A stretch of 64,000 nucleotides of DNA from Centropus unirufus. Its lineage: Eukaryota > Chordata > Aves > Cuculiformes > Centropidae. A program made the position numbers and the translations under genes. This document shows positions 53,911 through 64,000 of the stretch, one piece after another. Location: contig VYZI01000005.1 of NCBI GenBank assembly GCA_013397695.1, forward strand, positions 7,718,714-7,782,713, in the 5' to 3' direction. The notes below the pieces were generated by a model. It ran no database searches. It was given only the letters and a program-made list of their open reading frames with translations, and had not been told where the DNA came from. Each line of letters begins with the position of its first letter. Positions within the stretch are counted from its first letter, which is position 1.

Positions 53911-56900
53911 GTAAGCTATTTCTGAATACGTGTTCACTGAACTAAGACCTTACGTTGGGAAAATGTTTCAGAAGTCACTTTTATCCCAAATACAAATTAC
54001 AGAAGCAATATTAGGAGCACATGTGTTTATTTCATGACATTTTTTAATCTTTACCTTGCCTATTATTACATGAAAAAAGGGAATTTTTACAGATAGTGTT
54101 ACAGTCAGCTAATTGGCATTTTTTTAAGGCTAAGGACTTCGTAGGTAATGACATGTACACAACAAGCAGGGGGTAAAATGCCGCCAACATGAATTCTGTA
54201 GCTGAACTACTTCTGATAGCACGCCAAATCTCAGCCTGGAGTATCCATGACATTGAATTAAAGTAACTCAAGTTTGAAAAAATTTTTACTAAACCTTTTT
54301 GCAGTGTTCGTCCCTGTTGTTTTTTGGAAAATATTTGTATCCATATTGCTTAAATGCCTTGTCCAGGTGATTTTATCTGGTGGCCACGTGTGTAGAGATG
54401 CCTGTGCCACAACTGGATGGCCACAATATGGGTGCCAATAGGTGGTGGCTGCTGGCTGCGAGGCATCACACGATGCCTGGCTGCAGTTTGTGTTGTCACG
54501 GGCAGTTTCTTGGACTACACGTGGCCCCAGCCATGTGTGGATCTGCTGATTCATAGGGATTTGCTGGCTTCCAGACCTTTTGTACCTCTGTAAAAGTCTG
54601 TTAAAATCAGTTACATTAAAAGCCAGCTAAAAATAAATTGGAGTGGATTGAATAGCTCTTAAAAATGGCGAAATGAGCAGAAATTAAAGGTGAATAGAAT
54701 GACTGCAAAAACTTTTTTTTCTTTTCTTAAACTGGGCTATAAAGTTAGGGAAGGGAGCAAAAAATATACTGCATTCTATGGCATTTTCTTAATGTTTTTT
54801 ACTCATTTATTCTTTTTTTAAAAGTAGCCTCAGGATATGCCTAAACTCAAGTTATTTAAAAGTTCCAGAAGAAATATTTCAATGATTTTGAAAAAATAAA
54901 TAAATCACAAAGCCCAAACATATATTAGAAATCTAAATTCTAAGGAAACAAATGTCCATTAAATATGTGTAGGTATATAAATTCACTCACACGTATGTAG
55001 GATTCACACCAAAAGAGAGGAGAAATTGTTCAGAACAGTTCAAATAGATGAATAACTAGGATAAATCAATCTCAACACAAGAGCATTTAGTGAGGTCAAA
55101 TGTGGTAAATCTGTTTAAGATTGGACTAAAGAGAGAACTGGAAGATTTAACATCAGGAAATGTTTCTGCAGTGAACAGGGAGATGGATTAGATCAGCTAC
55201 CAAGTCTTTTTCATCTTTAATTCCACAGGCTTAATGATATATTTAAAATATCTTCGCAAATCTCTCATATATATTAGTTATTTTATCACATATAAAACCT
55301 TTTAATCCATTATATTCATGTATTTTTCTCTCATCTCTCATAACAGCTACTTAGTGAGAAGAGAAATGCCTCTGAATAAGGCATTTTCAAAAAAAACAAA
55401 ACATTTTCATCTTAGCAAACTGCCGAGGTTGAATCATCTTCCTACTGCTAGTTTAAAAATATACCATTCACAGTCAAGGTCAATGATGCTTATTGTGATG
55501 AAACAAAATTGTTTGCTTCATAGATGGAATTCACATCTCCTTGATACTCGTATTTTTTAACTGTTGCCTACTTTTAAATGTATCTACTGATAACTCTACA
55601 ACATAATCAATCAGCATTTTTCTTGTAATTGTTGTGCATGTCTGGTACATTTGGATGGCTAAAATGTAGACATTGATCCGTGTTTAATGGCTGTAATCAT
55701 CCTTTGCCTTAATATATCAGGCATTTAAATTGTAAGAAATAGATACATTGTTCTTATTTTCCTGAACTTCAGCTCAGTTTTAAGGTGCCTCTTCTAGAGA
55801 TGTTGCGCCTTGCTATTGTTCAGTTTCTGAAGCTGTGATTCAGAGAAATCACACAATAGATTTTTTAGTTAAGAATGCTTCTATTATGATCAGTTCTTGA
55901 CAAGAAATTTAGATAGCATCATTAGTTGTTTTTCACATGTGCATCTGTGTTTTGAGCTGATCATTACCGGTATCAGTTCATAGCAGAGCCAAATCCCACA
56001 TAGGTGTAAGGAGCTACAATAACTACCCTTTCTAATTCTGAAATAATTATAAAACTTTATTGCTTGCTATTGTTGAAAGCTTTTTTTTTACATCATATTC
56101 CACACACAATGGCTTAGAGAAGGTTTTTAGTGTTTATTGTTCTTGTAAAGACAAGTTTCTCAAAGTCTCTTTCCACCATCTGTAAAAAGCAAATAAGCTA
56201 ACTTCTCCTGGGTTTTATATATGTCCAACTAACAAATTAAACAGTATAGAAGGAAAACTGATACTATTTATTAAGCAAAATGTAGTTGAAAAAGAGAAAC
56301 AAGAAAAAAGTACTTCAGGTGAGTGAATTATATATACCACCCCAATCTTGGTGATTAGTTTTACTAGACAGAGGGAAAAAAATATGCCAAATATACTTAA
56401 GTTTGGATTCTGAATCTCAACCAAGTTATTATTGGGATGACACCTAAATTCAGATTAATTGCAAACTGTTGAGAACTGATTCATCTGCTGTGCCAGCATT
56501 TGACATTTCTTCTTCCACCTTCAAAGCCACAATCTTCATTTTCTTTCTGGAATGGAGAAGACAATAAACAAAAGACCTTGTACTGGCTCTTCAGGTGCCC
56601 CATATATGTGATGGTAGTAAAAAAAAAATCCCCTTTTTTCTTTACGTCTCTGCATTACCTTGGGAACTGATGAATGAACTAGGTAGTAGCAGAGTAAAAA
56701 TTGATAGTAATAAGCATTGTGCTGTGTCTTCTTTAAAATCATTAGCACCTATTTTCTTTGCTTTTGAAACCATTTGGGAATCCTGCAAGAGTTTTATCAT
56801 TCTGAAGATGCTCTTTTTGTAGTGAGTTTGTCAGCCATGCTCAGGTGACTACAAAAAGACTTTTTGTAATACCAGCAGCAATCAGTAAAATGGGGAGACA

Positions 56901-58381
56901 CGTAAACACACTAAAATCATTATTCGGCAATCACTCCTTTCCAGTTTCCATAAAGTGGGAAACAGCTTTTTCTCCCAGTCTGCGCTGCTGCTCCTCCTAA
57001 GAAATGCTATATGCTGTCTTTCTTCATCTTCAGTATATGGCAGAAGGGCTCCATACAGCTTGGGGCTGTATCTCATGAGTGTGCAGACTCGCGTACTTTC
57101 TTCTGCTTTCTCTCTTTTTAACTGTATCTATTCTGAGTCTAAACAACTCAGCTGTTGTTATTTTCTGGATATGTTCTATATGTGTACACGCATTCATATT
57201 GTGTATTCTAAAAAAAAACCTATCTGGAGACAAATAAGGAAATTATATGAAAAGCAAACTCAAAATTACTTTCCAGGTGCCTGTAGAAGTTACAAGTCAC
57301 CCATATTAATTCGTTTGTGATTTATTTTCAGTTAAACTTCCCAAAACCATTGCAAAACTATTTTTTTTTTGCCTGATACGTTTGTGTTGTTTTTAATAAC
57401 ATCTCTCTTCCAATTTTTTTAAAGACAGATACTTATATCACTGAAGTACAGATCAGTAAAATAAAACCTCAAGAGGGGAAAGGTCTCTCTGGTTGCGGTA
57501 TGTGTCTGTGAAGGGCAGAGCATTCATTATGTAGAACAAGAAAACATTGCATGAACAAATAGGAATGGCTTTGACATTCCCTGGGTTATGTGAACACTTC
57601 TACTGGGAATTAGAAGCTGCTTTGCCTCTTTATTTTAGACAGTTTAAATGGCTCGACAGTTTCCTCATTCTTAATGTTGCATATAACTGAAGTGAATTAA
57701 ATAGCCACTGTAGTTAAAAATAAAAAGTAACAATGGTAAGGGTCATGATCCAGTATATGTGTTATATCCTGAAGCCATTCTTCAGTCAAAATCACTTTTG
57801 AAATCAGGATTCCCACTAAAAAGCACTTGGCTTGTAATGTCTGAGCTGGGCAGAAGGTGTAGTAAAATCATGAGATATCTACCTCTGCCAACCTAAAAAT
57901 ACAGTCTCATGTTAGTTTTGCTTATTTAACGAAATGTCTAGATTTGAGTTATTATAAACATTTCATATCATCTAATCTAGTGGAAGTAAATATTAAAACA
58001 GTCTGAATAAGAAGTACTGAAAGTCAATTTTAGAAGTTTTTGATGCTTTAGAGCATGAATTGCTTTCTGTCACTCTTTTTTTTTTTCATTTAAAAGGGCA
58101 AATTAAGATAATTAGTGCAAGCTTGCTTTGTTTGGGGTTAGTCTGCATTTTTCAGGAAGAAAGAGCACAAACAATTTGTCCACTACTGGTTGGGAAAAAT
58201 TCACACCAGATGCAGTCCCTGTGGTTCCTGTGTATATTCCAGCATAACTGTGGTAAAACTTACTCTTTGTAATGCACAAATCTTCGGTAACTTTTTTCCC
58301 CCATTTTTGGAGAATAATGCCTGGATTGGCCTGTCCAAACTGTTGGCAAGGATGTTACGATTTCTCCTCTTCCTTTTTCAG
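53911..58381 (+). other. TBC1D5: TBC1D5 intron between exons C and D
   Basis: The intron is 4,471 nt long with GTAAGC at the donor and cag at the acceptor, interrupting an Arg codon after its second base. It holds a GC-rich patch with inverted repeats (54380-54530) and a degraded CR1-like 3' tail (about 55090-55245). Nothing else recognisable was seen. Confidence 0.9.
55090..55245 (+). repeat. Degraded CR1-like LINE 3' end
   Basis: The phrase aacatcaggaaatgtttctg, then cagtgaacag, then atggattagatcagctacca and agtctttttcatctttaatt follows the order of an old CR1 3' end (..NIRKKFF.., then GGATTAGATGACCT...GGTC.CTTCC). The terminal 8-bp repeats are not recognisable. Boundaries are approximate and similarity is by eye. 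Confidence 0.4.
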
Positions 58382-58641
58382 CGCCAGTGCTAAAGCTGCC
58401 CCATTGAACATCAACAAAGTCTCCAACAGCTTACTGAATTTTGGCCGAAAGCTCATTGCCCCGGCTATGGCTTCAGGTGGGGCTGTGGGTGCTCCTGCCA
58501 GTGGGAACAGCTTTCCTCCCCCTGCAATGCCCATCAGAAGTGCAGCGGAACCCCCCCAGCACCAGCACCACCAGCACCACCACCAGGCACAGCAGCAGAG
58601 GATGATGAAGTCCGAAAGCATGCCGGTTCAACTGGGCAAAG
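58382..58641 (+). CDS. TBC1D5: TBC1D5 internal exon D: post-TBC low-complexity linker with His/Gln run
   Basis: This 260-nt exon starts with one base completing Arg from exon C. It then reads RASAKAAPLNINKVSNSLLN and FGRKLIAPAM, which is the conserved TBC1D5 block after the TBC domain. A variable Gly/Ala/Ser/Pro stretch follows, then a Gln/His run (58557-58598), then the conserved end MKSESMPVQLGKG. Acceptor: cctctt-cctttttcag (AG at 58380-58381). Donor: AAAG|GTAAAG from 58642. A second GT six bases on (58648) would add Gly-Lys in frame. Read-through into the intron meets a stop by 58694. The conserved blocks flanking a low-complexity middle suggest a disordered linker between the Rab-GAP domain and the C-terminal region, which lies outside the window. 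Identity is firm. The exact choice between the two nearby donors is the only doubt. Confidence 0.94.
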
Positions 58642-61600
58642 GTAAAGGTGAAACGTGGCAGTGCCGTGACAGAGGGAAGCTTTGTACACCTTAAGGACCA
58701 AAGAAAGCCCTTGTATGGTTTTTATATCAATTGGTGCGTATTTGGAGGAAACGGGAAAAACATGATTTTGTTAAGCAGTATGTCTATGCTAAGTACTACA
58801 GTAGATTTGTGATGTAATACAAAATCAGATGTTACCCCAAGAATGTAGAAATACTATAGAAAGTTTTCCTTTTAATGATTTGGGATGGCTCTCTGCATGC
58901 TCTCTGTTTAGTAAAAATTACTTCTTTTGCTTAAGACTTTTTTTTTTTCAATTTCTTAAGGACAGTTTATTCAAACAACAAAGTGACAAGCTCCGCCTCA
59001 GTAGTTCTTTTGAGTACTCTGCCACACTCAAGGTGTGTTACTGCTTTTCACCTTCAGATGGCCTATGGCATTTTGTTCTTTGCAAGGAGTATGTAGAGTG
59101 ACACAGTTATCTGCTGCTTCTATCAACTTATCCTAAGTAATGATTGTAAGTTTGAGGGCCGGTGCTGGTTGCCCTGAACCATTAGGTAGGATTGCACTAT
59201 ATTTTCCACCAGATTTGAAAGTGTAAGAGAAGGGTAATAACACTTCGAAGCTGAAGTGGGCAATCTTTCTCTTCACTGTGGTACCCATATGGACCAAATT
59301 GAGTCCTTTCATGATGCATTATATCCTCAAGAAAGACTGAAGGAGAGAATTGAAAAGTACAACCCTTCTCTTAAAGCAGAGAGATACGGGCACTTCTGTA
59401 AGGGCCACTGCAGCTGCCTGGCAAACTCCAGATACACAACTTCTCTCACGATCATAGAATAATCTGGGAATTACTCTGCAAGAGTTTTACAATTCAAACA
59501 TGAAACTGAAATGCAGTGAATCCTTGATACAAATTCTGTTTTATAGGAATGGAAGTAAAATTAGGTTTCTACAATTTTGGAGAAGCTCTTTTGTTTGCTT
59601 TTTAAAAAAAGATTTTCAGAGTTCCCTTATTACATTATTCTTTATTTACCTTTTGAGTTGAAAAGTGATCCTTGGGTGTTTTATTTTATTTTCCTGCTTA
59701 ATATGGAAAAAGTCAAAAAATTGAAGCAACTTCTATAGGTGAAATTGATTGTAGCTTAATCTTGATCTAGCTGGTCAAGGACAACCCTGCACTTAACCCT
59801 GCACATAACCCTGCACTTGTATCTGCCAAGTAATATATTGCATCATCCAGAATAAAAAAATCATAGTTATGTTTGGTTATGGTCACATACAAGCTGTGCA
59901 CAGGTTTCTGTGTCAGCGGGAACATGGAGATTTGGTAAACTTATCAACAAAATATGCAAAGTTATGATGTACGGCGCAAAGCATTTTCATGGTTAGAGGA
60001 AATAAAACTTACTGCAATGCTTCGTACCTGCAGCTTCCTCTCACCCTATTCTGTCTATCCATATTTGGCACAACATTTGCAGAAGTAAATTAAAGGAAAA
60101 AAAATGTAAGTATACTTTTCTTTCATCAGTTGAGATGACAGTGAGTTTTGGTTTACATATAGTGCCAAGCTTGTTGCTCCAGACCTGTGCAGTTATCAGT
60201 ATATTGTCTGTAGTTAGAAATTTTAAGTGATAACAGCTACCTTTATTTGCAAGCATCATAATTTATGTGTTTTAAGAGAAACTTATAATGGCAAAGAAAA
60301 TATAAGTCTCTTCTGTTGAATTCTCTATGAAGTTCGTTTAAATGTAGGAATAGCGTAGCTAAGAAAAAAATCCCTGTTTGCAAGGACACTGTGGCAGAGA
60401 CGGGCTAAAACGTCCCTTTTGGAGCATGATGCCTTTGTAAGCAACGCAGTATCATCTCCATCATAACTCACAATGCAAACAGTTTTTCAGCTTCCGTGCC
60501 AAAGGACGCTATCACCACCTTAGAAAGTACAGTACAGCATCTCCAGTGGATGAGGGCACCCCTCATGCTTCTGAGAAGTTGCAGGTACTTCTTTCCCAGG
60601 AATTATAATATAGGATTTAGGACATCTCCATACCCTGAGAAGTTCTCATTCTTCTGTTAGAGCTAAACTTTTTACATGCATTTTTTTCTTTCTGCACTGC
60701 TTTTTTTCAAACTCTGATTCTGCTCTAGCTCTTAAGCATCTAAAAGCTACTTGTCAGTAATGATAGGGCTCCCGCCTTATTGACTAGATGTCACTAATTG
60801 TGTTATGTTACTGTTCTTCACTGTATTTTCAGGTCCCCTCAACCTCCCAGAGCTTGGTTTTTTAGCTGAGGTAGGCAAAGACACGCGTCTAGGATTTGAA
60901 TTGATAGACATTTGCACTTCAGGCTGACACTCACAGAAGCTCATTTGGATAATATAATGGACTGAAGTGCTGTAAATATGACAGGCATCAAGTCATAAAA
61001 GAAGTTACCCGTTTTTCTAATACTGTATTAGTCTTCCAGGTTTTGAATGTGCAAGTAGTGATGGTAATTTAAATTAATATCAAGTGGGTTGTAAGTTTGA
61101 AGGGATTAAATTAATTGCCTGCTTTGCTTTTTTATTAAGTGTGAAGAAGTCCTTGGAAACAAAATGTCTTGCAGGACTGGCAAAATAACCCTATCCCAGC
61201 TTTAGCAGTTCTCTTTAGAATGCACAAAGCAGCAGCAGAGGCAGGTGTCATTCACACTTCTACCTTTAGGGGTAGCTTGTGTTGTGCTCTTGGTGTGACT
61301 GGTTTGCACAATCAATAGTCATTATTTCTCACCTCAAAATTTCATACTTGGTGAATTACTTTAAGAAAGAAAAAACATGTAATTTAGATAATGTCAATGG
61401 GAATATAGCAGGTAATATTAAGAAAAAAAAACAACCATAATTGCAAGCCCATAATTCCAGCTGACTTTTCAACATTACAAATCACAGCTGAATAAAGTAT
61501 CCAGTTACCTGATTGGAAATTCATTTCCTCCTAATTTATTAATCCCATGCAGCCTGTCCTCAGCACAGAAAATGACTGGGGATCATTGCTGATTACTTAT

Positions 61601-62666
61601 GCAAGGTAGCTTGCAAACAGCAAAGGGCTTACACTATTCTCTCAATCCTACACAAGAAAGGGATTAATTGGCACAAAGATTGAGTTCAAATCTTGAGTTC
61701 ATTGGATTGTCAGTTGAATTCGTTGTCTTGAAAGACAAAAATGTTGACAATGAAAAAGTCTGAAAAAGTCTGAAAACGTGTGGGATTGTTGCCCTTTGTG
61801 TCCCACTAGGTTCTTGAGTGTTCAGAAATGGGATACCCCTTGATTCCCAGGCAGCGTATTACCAGGAAACAAACACTTCCCTTTCATTTCTTCCCACGAT
61901 ACTGCCAGATACGGTTTTCCTACTAGGTCCTTTCATGCTGAAACCCAAAAGGCTTTGGAGGGAGGGGGGGAATGCTGCTTTATCAGGAGGACACATTAGA
62001 GCACTGGTTTGAAGATGAAATTCTGCCAAGGCTGTGATCAGCTGTTTAAAGAGTTTGCAGGCTCCTGTTTGTTTTTCTGAGCTGCTGCTTCTCCAGTGTT
62101 CGCTGTAACACCAACAGAATTTCCACAGTCACCGAACATGCCCTAAAGAAATTATCTGCGTATTTCGAATTATTTATGAACTATGCCTCGAAAATGAGTA
62201 TGCTTTTTGAGAAGGAAGAAGAGGTTGTTCTTACTGAGAGCTGAACTGAATAAAAATGAAAGAAGTAGAACACCCATTCATAAATGTTTTTTTGAAACAC
62301 TTGTACATATTTATATGTAGTTATGAAATTTTATTTGCTGTAAAAATACGATGCTCCCAAACAGGCAGAATGACACTGTCAGTTTGCAGCGCCAGAAGCA
62401 AACCGAATTTGACTATTTTAGTCCAGATGTTGATACAATCTTAAAACCACCGGGTTTGGGGTTTTTTTTTCGCACGTGTCTGAACGCAGCGTGTGCTGCG
62501 CGCATCACTAAATCTTCCCCGTTATTTTCGCCCGCTCCCCCTCCGCTCTTTCCCGAGGTGCGTTCCAAACGGTCTGCATCCCAGCTGCCAAGCCCGGAGC
62601 CGCAGCCGCGGTCCCGCCGGGATGCGCTCTCGGGACGCGCTCCTAACGCTGTTGTTTGTCCGGCAG
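58642..62666 (+). other. TBC1D5: TBC1D5 intron after exon D, up to the candidate cassette exon
   Basis: This is 4,025 nt of mostly AT-rich sequence starting with GTAAAG. It has a three-copy 12-bp tandem repeat (59783-59818) and a short 10-bp direct repeat (about 61751-61776), and its 3' end enters the CpG island. If the cassette is skipped, the intron continues past the window. No conserved TBC1D5 block downstream of MPVQLGKG was found here. Confidence 0.75.
59783..59818. repeat. Three-copy 12-bp tandem repeat
   Basis: Three adjacent units of aaccctgcacwt (aaccctgcactt, aaccctgcacat, aaccctgcactt) lie in the intron after exon D. The third base from the start of ccct resembles a telomere-like core, but there are too few copies to suggest an interstitial telomeric array. 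Confidence 0.9.
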
Positions 62667-62960
62667 GGCAGGCGGCGGCGGGCGGCGAGGCTGCGCCGCC
62701 GGGCTCCGCGCAGCATCCCCCTGCCCTCCCAGGTACGCACGGCCTCCCTTCCCGCCGCACGGGCGGGTTTTCCATGCCTGTGGCATCGACGTTCACTGCC
62801 ATTGTCCGTCCGCCGAGCGGCGCTGTTGTGTAGAGAGAGAAAAAATAAAGTCGCTTCCCATCGCCGCTGCCCGGCTGTGCTGTGCGTGCGCCCCTTGCGC
62901 CAGCATCCGCGCTAAAAAATGTGTATTCGGCGTGTTCTTTGGAGTCTGTTTCACCCTTCG
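62470..62960. promoter_or_regulatory. Intragenic CpG island
   Basis: The sequence switches from AT-rich to strongly GC-rich, with undepleted CpG. I hand-count about 38 CpG dinucleotides between 62560 and 62825, while flanking kilobases have almost none. GC-box cores (GGGCGG) occur around 62679 and 62761. Such islands in avian genes often mark promoters, but they can also simply contain a GC-rich exon. The candidate 66-nt exon lies in the centre. I see no decisive TATA box or initiator. Confidence 0.6.
62667..62732 (+). CDS. TBC1D5: Candidate 66-nt in-frame cassette exon of TBC1D5 (Gly/Ala/Pro-rich, 22 codons)
   Basis: A pyrimidine-rich stretch, ttgtttgtccggcag, ends in AG at 62665-62666. It is followed by 66 nt without a stop and then by a donor, CCCAG|GTACGC, at 62733. 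Exon D ends on the first base of a codon. Continuing here gives GQAAAGGEAAPPGSAQHPP then ALPG, and the segment again ends on the first base of a codon, so it can be included or skipped without disturbing the frame. It would extend the low-complexity linker after MPVQLGKG. My recollection is that human TBC1D5 isoforms of 795 and 817 residues differ by 22 residues, which matches 66 nt, but I cannot confirm that the human insert is homologous. The exon lies in a CpG island, so a chance pair of splice-like sites in GC-rich DNA is the main alternative. Confidence 0.55.
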
Positions 62961-64000
62961 GCATGCGGGGCGGTTCGGACATGCGTGTGTCTGTCTGTTC
63001 GCTGTGTTGTCTCGCTGTTGTGTTGCATTTGAGGCAGGTTTTTTTGAGCTGAACGTGGACTTGGATGCACTTGGCGAAAGAGGAGCTTACCGGCTTCAAG
63101 GTCCGCATCAGGGTCATGAGGTGGTTTGAGCAGGTTTTAAAAGGGCTGGAAGCTTTTGTTCCAAAAGAACAAGAAAAAGGGAGACTAATGTATCTGAAGT
63201 TTTAAAGTTTTATAAAACTCAGATCATTCTTTTTGCAAATTTCGAATACTCAACATCCTGACTGTGGCAAATAGAGAGTAATAGATGAGCAGATCTGAGG
63301 GCTATTGAATTATAGATCGTGCCTTACTTCTGTTCTTCTTGGTATCTTTGTCCTTGCTCCCCTCACTGTGAGAGTTATTCTTTTCCTCTGTAGGGGCCAC
63401 GGAGGGAGCATCAGGTTTGTGTGCCTTTTGTGCATGTCTTCCTCTGACTTTTCATATGTTTTCATAGAGGCCTCCGAAGTCCATGGTCATTTCTCCTACA
63501 ACTTAACTCAAACTTAGTAAGACCTGCAGGTGGCTGTTCTTTCATTACTTGTCTTCTCCACTCCTCCTCCTATTCTTTTAAATTATTATTTAAATTCTTT
63601 TAAATTATTATAGACCACATTCCATTTAAACTTTACTTCTTTTCAAGACATTGCACATCTTCACCCTCTGCCCAGCCAACAATACCAACAGTTTGGTCCT
63701 TTTTCCCACTACCACATCTGTGTTTTTCCCAAATAGCCTTGAGGCAGATCCTTTTTAACACTGGGGTCAGCCCCAGTATCATAGCAACAGACACATAGTG
63801 AGCCATTTAGAAGCCAGCCCATGGTGGTCCCACTGCTCCTTTTTGTCTCCGAAGTGGGTATATTTTTAGTGCATGAAATCTTGTATATCGTTAGTGTGAA
63901 CTATTTATGCATTTTATTGTGCATATATAGATTTTTGAGACATCCTACGCAATAATGTGTTCCATCTACTTCTTATGTCAGGGATCCTTAGCTATTTGTT
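62733..64000 (+). other. TBC1D5: TBC1D5 intron continuing to the window end
   Basis: The first 250 or so bases are the downstream part of the CpG island, and the remainder returns to AT-rich sequence. A short 22-bp-period tandem repeat of an attcttttaaattatta unit lies at 63572-63611. The next constitutive TBC1D5 exon is not seen, so it should lie beyond 64000. Confidence 0.7.

Noticed and set aside
54258..54554. A 98-codon minus-strand open frame
   Set aside because: It coincides with the GC-rich inverted-repeat patch and shows no recognisable protein motif. Treated as a repeat candidate, not a gene.
59452..59475. atcatagaataatctggg, resembling the reversed CR1 3' end
   Set aside because: Only about 18 bp match and the following bases do not continue the CR1 pattern, so chance or an unrecognisable relic cannot be told apart.
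62413..63117. A 234-codon minus-strand open frame across the CpG island
   Set aside because: GC-rich DNA has few stop codons on any strand. The translation is low-complexity Arg/Gly/Pro-rich without family resemblance, and the opposite strand carries a better exon explanation.

Overview
This window looks like vertebrate nuclear DNA, most probably from a bird. It is AT-rich and mostly non-coding. It holds several pieces of CR1-type LINE (the dominant avian/sauropsid retrotransposon), short exons with GT-AG splice sites, and one 83-base assembly gap. I see no bacterial-style gene clusters, operons or CRISPR arrays, and I recognised no rRNA or tRNA gene.

One protein-coding gene explains all the coding sequence I can support. 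It is an internal part of TBC1D5, a Rab GTPase-activating protein that works with retromer and the autophagy machinery, read on the + strand. Four exons are clear: 31875-32017, 38559-38665, 53825-53910 and 58382-58641. Their reading phases join exactly (596 nt, about 199 codons). They encode the C-terminal helices of the TBC domain and then the start of the low-complexity linker. A fifth exon of exactly 66 nt at 62667-62732, inside a CpG-rich island, is also in phase. I propose it as an alternatively spliced 22-codon cassette. The N-terminal catalytic half of the protein and its C-terminal part lie outside the window.

Layout: 1-31874 is intron, with CR1 fragments near 3.7, 11.7 and 24.3-24.7 kb and the N gap at 25609-25691. 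From 31875 to 58641 there are four exons separated by introns of 6.5, 15.2 and 4.5 kb. These introns carry an antisense 3' CR1 copy (35601-36235), a CR1-like tail (about 55.1 kb), a GC-rich inverted-repeat patch (54.4-54.5 kb) and a possible regulatory cluster (41.9 and 43.8 kb). From 58642 to 62666 is intron, then the CpG island with the candidate exon, then intron to the end.

I found no separate undescribed gene system. The points most worth following are the 22-codon cassette exon in its CpG island, a 15-bp imperfect dyad near 43.8 kb, and an identical 15-mer shared by two homeodomain-motif-rich patches in one intron. Gene identity and isoform statements rest on recalled family sequence. 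No alignment was run.
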